Assembly (NCBI GenBank): GCA_023475715.1
Contig: JAMCVO010000575.1
Coordinates: 1 to 5,581, forward strand
From: Actinomycetota bacterium
GTDB lineage: Bacteria > Actinomycetota > Humimicrobiia > Humimicrobiales > Humimicrobiaceae
Length of the DNA: 5,581 bases
Reading direction: 5' to 3'
Shown: piece by piece, positions 1 through 5,581 of the stretch
Position numbering within the stretch: position 1 is the stretch's first letter
How the letters are laid out: each line of letters begins with the position of its first letter
Notes under the pieces: model-generated
What the model was told of the DNA's origin: nothing
Seen by the model: the letters and a program-made list of their open reading frames with translations, nothing else
Database searches by the model: none
Translations under genes and position numbers: made by a program

Positions 1-121
1 ATATGCTTGGCAATCAAAAACACAAAAATAGATCCGAAAGCCAGAATAATAGTTTGAAATATAAGAAGCATTCTCGGATCAGACCAAACTAAATAAAGCG
101 GAGACAAAAGAACAAGTTTGG
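1..121 (-). CDS. DUF2079 membrane protein, internal fragment (inverted)
   Basis: Read on the minus strand, bases 119 to 3 give 39 uninterrupted codons. They include SPLYLVWSDPRMLLIFQT followed by a hydrophobic stretch ending in LIAKH. This matches the early membrane region of DUF2079 proteins, where a PLY-L-W-sP-LL-LQ motif precedes an Ala/Gly-rich membrane helix and a Leu-Ala-Arg/Lys end. The plus-strand gene that starts just to the right encodes a later part of the same family. The two pieces therefore probably belong to one gene whose parts now face each other. The stretch GAACAAGTTTGG (110-121) makes sense both as E-Q-V-W on plus and as K-L-V-L on minus, so it is the likely junction. The piece has no start or stop and runs off the left edge. 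Assignment rests on motif recognition only; the 39 codons are short, so confidence is moderate. Confidence 0.6.
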
Positions 122-1987
122 TTGATAATTTCTGTTTTTGGTTTATGGGCATATTTTAAGTCATTAAATACTTCTATTTCTAAAATCATAATGAATCCAA
201 TAAAAACTATTCTGCCAAAAACAGACCGATTTCGGGAGCAAATAATAAGCTTTCTGTTTTTTTTAATTTGCTTATCAATTTTTTATTATATTGTAAATTA
301 TGCAATTCCCGGATTTAAAGGATCTCAGCATTTCGCCCTCTCATATTATTCTGATTTTGGTAATTCTCCTTCTAATGTGATAAAAAATACTATTTTATCT
401 CCTCAAAAAATTGCTGAAATTTTAATTCAGGAAAATAGGCTTAAATATCTATATAATATATTTATACCGAGTGGCTTTTTAATTATTTTTGCACCCCAAT
501 ATCTTATTTTTGCTCTTCCTGACTTATTAATTAATCTACTCAGCAATAACGCACAACTTAGGCAAATATATTTCCATTATAATTCCAATATTATCCCATT
601 TATATTTATCTCCAGTATTTATGGAATTAAAAATCTAAAAAAATTTTTTCCAAAAATATCAGTTAATTATTTCGGATTATTTATTTTAGGATCAACTATA
701 TACTCATCTATTTTGCTTGGGCCGCTGCCAGGAACAAAAAATCCAAATCTCGATATGTTTATAAAACAATTACCATACCGAAATGTTGTCAATGAATTTA
801 TTAAGCGTGTTCCTCAGGACTTTAGCATTGCTACGACCAATAATTTGGGATCACACCTTTCGCACCGCAAAGAAATCTTTACGATCCCAATTGGGATAGA
901 TAAAGCAGACATAATCATGTTTCTTTTAAACGACCCCTTTGCCCAGCCATCCTTAGAAAAACAAAAAGAAATGGTTGATGATTTGAAAAGAGATAAAAAT
1001 TATATAGAGGTTTTTAAGCACAATGACTTTATCGTTTTTGAAAAAAGAAATTTGTATTTAAAACCTCAACCAAAAATTTCCCAGGTTAATTTATTTCCAC
1101 TTTCAATTCCAGCATTGCAGCATCGGGATTATATAGGCGGGAAAATAGAAATCGAAAATAAAATATACCTTTCTAATGAATATTCAAGTTTTATCATTTC
1201 TTATCCATCTGATGGTTTAAAGTTATATAGTTTGATGACTATACCTAATTCCACTAAACCTGACCAGAGATATCCAGTTTTAATCATTAATCATGGATAC
1301 ATTAATCCAAAAGAATACAACACAGTCAGTTCCTACGAAAAAACTGTAGATTATTTTTCTTCACAAGGCTATGTTGTTTTAAAACCAGATTATCGTGGAA
1401 ACGGTATTTCGGAAATAGACGATACGCAGCTAATGAGATTTGCCTATCCTATTGATGTATTAAATTTAATTTCATCAATTGATCAAATTCAGGAGGCTGA
1501 TAAAAATCATATTTATCTGTTTGGCCATTCGATGGGCGGAGAAGTGACACTGAAAGTTTTAGAAATAATAGGGAAAGATCCAGAACTTTCTTCAAGAATT
1601 AAATCAGCCGTAGTTTGGGCGCCGGTGACCGATCCAATAAGGTGGTTTGAAAAAAACAATCTCTCGCGTCTTCCTGAATCAAAGATTACACCGTTTCCCT
1701 ACCAAAAAGTATTTGATCTTCTTGGCCGCCCGGAAGAAAATCCGGAAATCTGGCAAAGTTTATCACCTTTAACATATCTAAAAGATATAAATATTCCTCT
1801 TCAGATTAACCATGGTATTGATGATGAGGTTGTCCCTTATGAATGGTCAATAGAGCTTTATGATGATTTAATCAGCTTAAACAAAAAATCAAGATTAAAC
1901 TTGTATCCAGAGACAGGCCATAATTTATCGGAATCATGGAATGAAGCAACAGAAAACTCATTAGATTTCTTCCAGAAACATCCCTAG
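122..1987 (+). CDS. DUF2079 membrane protein fused to secreted alpha/beta hydrolase (S9-like), 5' truncated
   Basis: The 621-residue reading frame has two parts. Residues 1-318 look like the C-terminal part of a DUF2079 polytopic membrane protein. Membrane segments are visible near 41-60, 112-140, 155-169 and 182-202, followed by the family's soluble tail (SIATTNNLGSHLSHRKEIF at 235-253). Residues 324-621 are an alpha/beta hydrolase of the dipeptidyl-aminopeptidase/S9-like group: oxyanion-region HGY 391-393, DYRGNG 423-428, nucleophile motif GHSMGG with Ser470, Asp568 in HGIDDEVVP, and His600 in ETGHNLS. A complete Ser-Asp-His triad implies an active esterase or peptidase, probably outside the membrane because it follows the last helix. 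Substrate is unknown. The TTG at 122 is unlikely to be the true start. The frame is open from 65, and KEQVWLIISVFGLW (from 107) fits the family, so the real N-terminus was lost at the left junction. The stop overlaps the exporter's stop by four bases. DUF2079 function is not established. Confidence 0.85.
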   Translation: MIISVFGLWAYFKSLNTSISKIIMNPIKTILPKTDRFREQIISFLFFLICLSIFYYIVNYAIPGFKGSQHFALSYYSDFGNSPSNVIKNTILSPQKIAEILIQENRLKYLYNIFIPSGFLIIFAPQYLIFALPDLLINLLSNNAQLRQIYFHYNSNIIPFIFISSIYGIKNLKKFFPKISVNYFGLFILGSTIYSSILLGPLPGTKNPNLDMFIKQLPYRNVVNEFIKRVPQDFSIATTNNLGSHLSHRKEIFTIPIGIDKADIIMFLLNDPFAQPSLEKQKEMVDDLKRDKNYIEVFKHNDFIVFEKRNLYLKPQPKISQVNLFPLSIPALQHRDYIGGKIEIENKIYLSNEYSSFIISYPSDGLKLYSLMTIPNSTKPDQRYPVLIINHGYINPKEYNTVSSYEKTVDYFSSQGYVVLKPDYRGNGISEIDDTQLMRFAYPIDVLNLISSIDQIQEADKNHIYLFGHSMGGEVTLKVLEIIGKDPELSSRIKSAVVWAPVTDPIRWFEKNNLSRLPESKITPFPYQKVFDLLGRPEENPEIWQSLSPLTYLKDINIPLQINHGIDDEVVPYEWSIELYDDLISLNKKSRLNLYPETGHNLSESWNEATENSLDFFQKHP

Positions 1988-3246
1988 CTACTGTTTTCAA
2001 CCATATGTTTTTCATATTCGGACTGAATTTTCAGACGGTTCACGAATAAAAAAATACTGAATATTAACAGAATAGCAACATTTATTCTTACGGCAATTTG
2101 AGGACCAAAATGCTCTGCAAAAAATCCTACCTGAAAACTACTGACAGGAAGCATTCCCATGAACATTAGCGTATAAATGCTCATAACTCTCCCCCTAATA
2201 TGATTTGATACAACATGCTGAATGACTGTATTCATTATAGAAAACTGCATTATTAGTCCTATCCCTGCAAAAAATAAAAGAGGTAAAGCTAAGTAAATGC
2301 TTCTCGTAAAAGTAAAAAATGTGATAGAAATCAAGAATATAATATTGCCTGTCAAAATAAAATTTATGCTTTTTACTTTTCTTGACAAAGCGGATATTAA
2401 AAGAATAGCCGTCAATGCTCCAATCCCAACCGCTGAGTAAAAATACCCAAGACTGTCTGCTCCCATCTGAAATACATCTTTTACAAAGACAGGCATGATT
2501 ATAGAGTATGACCATCCAAAAATTGATGAAAAAGCCGTAAAAATCAAAAGTTGGCCGATAACAGGATGGGTAAAAGAATAATGCAATCCCTCGTGAATTG
2601 CTTTCAAAGGATGTGGGTGAGTTTCTGGAATGACTTCATTTACTTTTATAAAAAGTATGGCAATAATAATGGCAATGTAGCACAAACCGTTAATTATGAA
2701 TGCTCCGCCTGTTCCAAAAAGAGCTATTGTAATTCCGGCAAATGCAGGGCCAATTACTCTTGCCCCGTTAAAAATGCCAGAATTTAGAGCAATAGCCGAT
2801 GAAAGATCCTTTCGTCCGACCATTTCGACGATAAACGACTGGCGAGCAGGACTATCAAGTGCATTTACAAGGCCAAGTAAAAAAGCCAGTACAAAAATTT
2901 CTGAAATATTAATTATACGAAATACTGTTAGTAATCCTAGAATAAGAGCCAATATCATTGACGATATTTGCGTAAAGAAAAGAATATTTCTTTTTGGCAG
3001 ACGGTCGACAATTACACCTCCAAAAAGAGTAAAAACCAGGACCGGCAGATTTCCCACCGTTGAAACTAGTCCAACCAGAAAGGCCGACTGGGTAATTTGC
3101 AGCACCAACCAGCCTAAAGCAACCATTTGCAGCCATGTTCCAATTAGAGAGATTAATTGTCCAAAAAAGTATAATCGATAATTCTTGTGTTGTAGGGCAG
3201 GAAACGCACTAAAGAATTTATTAACTATTTTAATTTTAAAATTCAT
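1984..3246 (-). CDS. MFS exporter, MFS_3/EntS-like family
   Basis: This is a complete 420-residue major facilitator protein, the usual length for the family, with about twelve hydrophobic segments. It begins with the family's FPALQHKNYRLYFFGQ followed by ISLIGTWLQ (residues 15-40). Motif A appears as GGVIVDRLPKR (76-86) in the first cytoplasmic loop. DSPARQSFIVEMV (131-143) and NGARVIGP (160-167) follow. The second half carries RGRVMSIYTLMFMG (351-364) and ends its conserved part with FFAEHFGPQ. These are hallmarks of the MFS_3 (PF05977) drug/siderophore exporters such as EntS, which are proton-driven efflux pumps of the cytoplasmic membrane. The substrate cannot be read from the sequence. 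The ATG start at 3246 suits the family, although no Shine-Dalgarno sequence precedes it. A sigma70-like promoter lies about 80 bases upstream, so the gene is probably its own transcription unit. Its tail meets the hydrolase gene in a shared CTAG. Confidence 0.93.
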   Translation of the reverse strand: MNFKIKIVNKFFSAFPALQHKNYRLYFFGQLISLIGTWLQMVALGWLVLQITQSAFLVGLVSTVGNLPVLVFTLFGGVIVDRLPKRNILFFTQISSMILALILGLLTVFRIINISEIFVLAFLLGLVNALDSPARQSFIVEMVGRKDLSSAIALNSGIFNGARVIGPAFAGITIALFGTGGAFIINGLCYIAIIIAILFIKVNEVIPETHPHPLKAIHEGLHYSFTHPVIGQLLIFTAFSSIFGWSYSIIMPVFVKDVFQMGADSLGYFYSAVGIGALTAILLISALSRKVKSINFILTGNIIFLISITFFTFTRSIYLALPLLFFAGIGLIMQFSIMNTVIQHVVSNHIRGRVMSIYTLMFMGMLPVSSFQVGFFAEHFGPQIAVRINVAILLIFSIFLFVNRLKIQSEYEKHMVENSS

Positions 3247-3257
3247 AGATCAATTTA

Positions 3258-3290
3258 AGCCTGAAGGGTTTTATGTTACGAACCGAGGCT
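3258..3290. promoter_or_regulatory. Possible stem-loop in the exporter leader
   Basis: AGCCT (3258-3262) pairs with AGGCT (3286-3290), and GGTT (3267-3270) pairs with AACC (3281-3284). This leaves a ten-base loop and an unequal 4-by-1 internal loop. The element lies 12 bases before the exporter start on the minus strand, within the predicted leader. It is in the least AT-rich part of the intergenic region. It could affect translation, but the stem is weak and no known riboswitch or leader class is recognised. Confidence 0.2.
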
Positions 3291-3323
3291 GAGGCAAATC
3301 CGATGGTTTATACCTTATACTTC

Positions 3324-3351
3324 AGTATATCATAACTACTTCATTTCTCAA
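3324..3351 (-). promoter_or_regulatory. Sigma70-like promoter for the MFS exporter
   Basis: On the minus strand TTGAGA (3351-3346, 5 of 6 to the -35 consensus) is followed after 16 bases by TATACT (3329-3324, 5 of 6 to the -10 consensus). Transcription would start near 3316, leaving a leader of about 70 bases before the exporter ATG at 3246. The -10 box sits inside a small inverted repeat, TATAC-TTCA-GTATA (3316-3329), which could be an operator but has only five-base arms. In this AT-rich DNA chance matches are common, but both boxes and the spacing are good. Confidence 0.45.
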
Positions 3352-3374
3352 ATATTTTTTGATAATATAAATTT

Positions 3375-4184
3375 ATGCTTAATGTTGTTAAGGCAACAGG
3401 TGAAATTGAGCCCTTCAGCCAAGATAAAGTAATCTCTTCCATTAACCGTGCCGGCATTACCGGAGCAGAACAGAATAAAATCCTTGATCACGTTAAATCT
3501 AAACTCTACGACAATATACCGACTTCAGAAATTTATTCTCATGTTAATGAATTTTTTGAACAGTCTCAAGATTATTTTAATAAATCCAAATATAGCCTAA
3601 AGCAGTCTATCATGACGCTTGGCCCAACAGGATATCCCTTTGAAGATTTTTTTGCCAAGCTTCTGGAAGCGGAGGGATATGCAACAAGCGTAAGGCAAAT
3701 ACTACAGGGAGCTTGCGTTTCGCATGAAATTGATATCGTTGCTGAAAAAGAAAACAAAAAAATTATGATTGAGACAAAATTTCATAATCTCCCGGGAACA
3801 AGAACAGACATACACGTTGCTCTTTACACCAAAGCAAGGTTTGATGACATTAAAGAAAAAAATAATTTTAACGAAGTCTGGCTTGCAACAAATACGAAAG
3901 CAACTATAGATGCCATCAATTACGGCGCATGTGTTGGAATGAAAATAATCAGTTGGAGTTATCCAGAAGAAGGTAATCTTAGGGATCTTGTTGAAAAGCA
4001 TAAGCTCTTTCCGATAACTGCTCTTTCTTATGTTTCACAAGCACAAAAACAAACACTTATGGATAATCATACTATTCTTTGCAGCGATATTAACGAAGAT
4101 AAAAACTGTCTAAGATCGGAAGAGCTGCCTGAAGAAAAAAAAGATTTAATTGTATCTGAAGCCAATTCTCTTACTAAATCTTAA
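3375..4184 (+). CDS. ATP-cone domain fused to Mrr-type PD-(D/E)XK nuclease
   Basis: This complete 269-residue protein has three parts. Residues 1-85 resemble an ATP-cone, the nucleotide-binding regulatory domain of ribonucleotide reductases and NrdR: VVKATGEIEPFSQDKVISSI, then helices and IPTSEIYSHVNEFF. Residues 87-200 form a restriction-endonuclease-like (PF04471/Mrr) domain with Glu90 in YPFEDF, Asp120 in HEIDIVAE, and the Glu133-x-Lys135 pair in IETKFH, so the catalytic core looks intact. The segment from about 195 (WSYPEEGNLRDL, LFPITALS) is a small helical tail typical of this family. The protein probably cuts DNA under control of ATP or dATP, but its target is unknown. No methylase or specificity gene is nearby, so a classical restriction system is not supported. 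The ATG start is placed by the ATP-cone N-terminus. There is no Shine-Dalgarno sequence; AT-rich GATAAT (3361-3366) immediately upstream could be a -10 box giving a near-leaderless message. The stop is shared with the polymerase gene. Confidence 0.82.
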   Translation: MLNVVKATGEIEPFSQDKVISSINRAGITGAEQNKILDHVKSKLYDNIPTSEIYSHVNEFFEQSQDYFNKSKYSLKQSIMTLGPTGYPFEDFFAKLLEAEGYATSVRQILQGACVSHEIDIVAEKENKKIMIETKFHNLPGTRTDIHVALYTKARFDDIKEKNNFNEVWLATNTKATIDAINYGACVGMKIISWSYPEEGNLRDLVEKHKLFPITALSYVSQAQKQTLMDNHTILCSDINEDKNCLRSEELPEEKKDLIVSEANSLTKS

Positions 4185-5126
4185 AAAATACTAGTCTTTG
4201 CCAACTCCGATTCAATCGGAGCCAACTTGAACCTTTCATATTTATCCGCCAAAAAACCATTAGGGACTGTGGTTAATTTTTCGCTGTAAAGTAAAAAGCC
4301 GTTACGTATAGTATGGTCACCAAAACGCTCATTAATTTTGTCTACGGCTTTCAAAACACGCTCTTTCTTGTCATCAATTTCAAAAAGGTGCAAGGGAAGA
4401 AAGGCTTTATCTTCTAAATTTTCTGCCCAAACAGAAATCATCCTTACCATCCTTCGACTACGCTCAGGACAAGTTTGCTTAGGGATTTTAATTTTTTGAT
4501 TAGAACTTAAATCATCCATGAACCATTCATTATAAAACTCTTTACAAACGGAGAAAATTTCTTTACCTGAATCGATGTGCCTTCTAATAGTTTTTCGGCC
4601 ATGTTCGCAGTTAGTGCCTCTAAGTGCCAAGCCTATGGTCTTAGCTTTTTTATTTAACCTTCTGAGTTTTATGCTGATTTCTTCACACAGTTCAAAAATA
4701 TTCTGTAAAATTACCCTTTGATTGTATTCGTTATGAGGCAAACAGAAATTTCGTCCAACAGATTTTACAGAAGGGGCAATTGTGTAGGGAACAACTGGAG
4801 TAAAATCGATACCGGAACCAATGTTTTTTAAAAAATATGCTTCTATTCTACCGAATTCGGCAACAAGCGTATTTAAAGACACTTCTTTTAAATCCAGGAG
4901 TGAATAGACTCCAATCTCATTAAGTCTTATTTTTATTCTCTCTCCAATGCCACAAATATCTGTTAATTTTGCTTGCTTGTAAACATCTTCCAGATTATTT
5001 TTTTTGATCTCGGCTAGTCCGTTCGGCTTTTTAAGACCGGAAGCCAGTTTTGCTAAAAGCTTGTTGTAAGAAATGCCAAACGAAGCGGTAATATACTCAC
5101 CAATCTCTTGTTTGATTCGTTTTTTG
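4181..5126 (-). CDS. Y-family DNA polymerase (DinB/UmuC-like), C-terminal part, 5' truncated
   Basis: Read from 5125 down, the minus strand gives about 314 codons. The first are KKRIKQEIGEYITASFGISY, then NKLLAKLASGLKKPNGLAEI, the end of the palm/finger core of translesion polymerases. A thumb with a helix-hairpin-helix (LTDICGIGERIKIRLNEIG) follows, then the little finger (from about VGRNFCLPHNEYNQRV to FLLYSEKLTTVPNGF). Such enzymes copy damaged DNA. A GTG at 4882 could be taken as a start, but it is internal: the family match continues unbroken upstream to 5126, where homology stops abruptly. The catalytic Ser-Ile-Asp-Glu motif and the first catalytic Asp are absent from this piece; the former is in the plus-strand piece to the right. 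A 20-bp dispersed repeat interrupts the little finger near 4451-4470. The TAA stop overlaps the nuclease stop in TTAA. As it stands the piece would not be an active polymerase. An intact gene is likely in the source genome. Confidence 0.85.
4451..4470 (-). repeat. Dispersed CPERSRR-coding repeat inside the polymerase gene
   Basis: The minus strand reads GTCCTGAGCGTAGTCGAAGG, translated here within QTCPERSRRMV. This short GC-rich sequence is known to recur across many environmental bacterial genomes, including Patescibacteria and Chloroflexi, both between genes and in frame inside genes, where it gives PERSRR- or SEVEG-like peptides. It stands out from the AT-rich surroundings. It sits in the little finger, between the IKIPKQ strand and the VRMISVWAENL helix, likely a surface loop, and keeps the frame. 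Only one copy was noticed in this window. The mechanism of spread is not known to me. Confidence 0.6.
5006..5126. repeat. Left arm of perfect 121-bp inverted repeat
   Basis: Bases 5006-5126 are the exact reverse complement of 5461-5581, with no mismatch in 121 positions. The base after the arm (C at 5127) does not pair with its counterpart (T at 5460), so the repeat ends sharply. Both arms encode the same polymerase segment, KKRIKQEIGE through KKPNGLAEI, in opposite directions, with 334 bases between them. The inner end, GATTCGTTTTTTG (5114-5126), also makes sense on the plus strand as the DSFFA motif at the polymerase N-terminus, so it is the probable joining microhomology. Confidence 0.97.
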
Positions 5127-5581
5127 CCAGCTGTGAACAGCAGTTTAATCCTCTTTTCCGCAATAAACCTTTGGGCGTTATTGCTACCAATAGTAGGAGC
5201 TGCATTGTTGCTGCAAGCAGGGAAGCCAAGCGTTTTGGAATTAAAACAGGAATGCGTAGTTTTGAGGCAAAGAAAGTCTACCCTTCAATTATTTTTGTCC
5301 CAGCAAGTTTTGTAAAATATTTTGAGGTCTCAAAAATTTTTTTAGATATATGCAAAGACTATTCTCCATATGTTGAGTTATTTTCGATTGACGAGGTTTT
5401 TATAGACGTGACCAAAACAGAACATTTATTTGGAGGTACTCATGAAATCATTAAAATTATCAAAAAACGAATCAAACAAGAGATTGGTGAGTATATTACC
5501 GCTTCGTTTGGCATTTCTTACAACAAGCTTTTAGCAAAACTGGCTTCCGGTCTTAAAAAGCCGAACGGACTAGCCGAGATC
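5114..5581 (+). CDS. Y-family DNA polymerase (DinB/UmuC-like), N-terminal part, truncated at both ends
   Basis: The plus strand carries 156 uninterrupted codons of the same polymerase family. It starts within the first active-site motif (DSFFASCEQQFNPLFRNKPL), followed by SRSCIVAASREAKRFGIKTGMR, the nucleotide-binding fingers. Then come VYPSIIFVPASF, and DYSPYVELFSIDEVFIDVT with the catalytic Asp93-Glu94 pair (5390-5395). It ends in the 121-bp segment shared with the minus-strand piece. The first catalytic aspartate, normally two residues before DSFFA, is not present, and there is no start codon, because the sequence left of 5114 belongs to the inverted C-terminal piece. Joining 5114-5460 to the reverse complement of 4181-5126 keeps frame and gives about 430 residues, close to a full-length enzyme lacking roughly ten N-terminal residues. 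The piece runs off the right edge. Family assignment is firm; whether the split is real in the cell is doubtful. Confidence 0.85.
5461..5581. repeat. Right arm of perfect 121-bp inverted repeat
   Basis: This is the partner of 5006-5126 and ends exactly at the last base of the window. The left arm is followed outward by T-rich sequence that continues the polymerase as KKNNLEDVYKQ. The right arm would continue the same way if the gene were intact. Ending exactly at the window edge fits a contig that stops at a shared assembly k-mer. Confidence 0.97.

Noticed and set aside
122..1987. Alternative genetic code (UGA read as an amino acid), known in some Patescibacteria
   Set aside because: No in-frame TGA occurs in the recognised genes, and tryptophan is encoded by TGG. 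The stops used are TAG and TAA only, which is too few to draw on.
2551..3181. Reading frames on the plus strand opposite the exporter, and other frames on its own strand
   Set aside because: All overlap a convincing 420-residue MFS gene and read as low-complexity shadow translations.
4181..4882. A stand-alone 233-residue protein starting at GTG 4882
   Set aside because: Polymerase similarity continues in frame upstream to 5126, so this GTG is an internal valine codon.
3375..5126. Classical restriction-modification or defence island
   Set aside because: There is only a single nuclease, with no methyltransferase, specificity subunit, helicase or toxin-antitoxin partner in the window.
5073..5315. 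80-codon plus-strand reading frame
   Set aside because: It crosses the inverted junction and lies antisense to, or out of frame with, the recognisable polymerase pieces. Its translation has no family character.
5006..5581. Insertion sequence or other mobile element bounded by 121-bp inverted repeats
   Set aside because: There is no transposase or integrase between or beside the arms. Both arms and the spacer are ordinary polymerase coding sequence, and no target duplication is seen.

Overview
The window is AT-rich and gene-dense. It holds an inner-membrane DUF2079/hydrolase protein, an MFS exporter, an ATP-cone plus Mrr-type nuclease, and a Y-family DNA polymerase. The protein style (this secreted alpha/beta-hydrolase subfamily, the DUF2079 membrane protein, the lack of Shine-Dalgarno sequences, the dispersed CPERSRR-coding repeat) suggests a Patescibacteria/CPR bacterium, possibly Microgenomates-like. 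That assignment is inference from recognisable families; no marker gene is present.

Layout, left to right. Bases 1-121 encode, on the minus strand, an internal membrane piece of a DUF2079 protein. From about 107 to 1987 the plus strand encodes a later part of a DUF2079 protein, fused in frame to a serine alpha/beta hydrolase. An MFS_3-type exporter lies on the minus strand (1984-3246). It shares a palindromic CTAG double stop with the hydrolase gene. A 128-bp divergent intergenic region (3247-3374) carries a good sigma70-like promoter for the exporter. An ATP-cone/PD-(D/E)XK nuclease (3375-4184) follows on the plus strand. It ends in a palindromic TTAA double stop shared with a Y-family polymerase gene on the minus strand (4181-5126). 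That polymerase lacks its N-terminal third. The missing N-terminal part runs outward on the plus strand (5114-5581), and the two pieces share a perfect 121-bp inverted repeat (5006-5126 and 5461-5581).

Both ends of the window therefore show the same event: one gene broken into two opposite-strand pieces at a short stretch that makes sense in both orientations. At the left the inverted stretch is about 121 bases, and at the right the repeat is exactly 121 bases. This looks like foldback chimeras (as in multiple-displacement amplification) at contig ends that carry an assembly k-mer overlap. A real pair of inversions is possible but less likely. Joining the polymerase pieces through the repeat restores one uninterrupted reading frame of about 430 residues.

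The best biological leads are the nucleotide-sensing (ATP-cone) nuclease lying tail-to-tail with a lesion-bypass polymerase, and the DUF2079-hydrolase fusion. No RNA genes, CRISPR array, insertion sequence or phage genes were seen.
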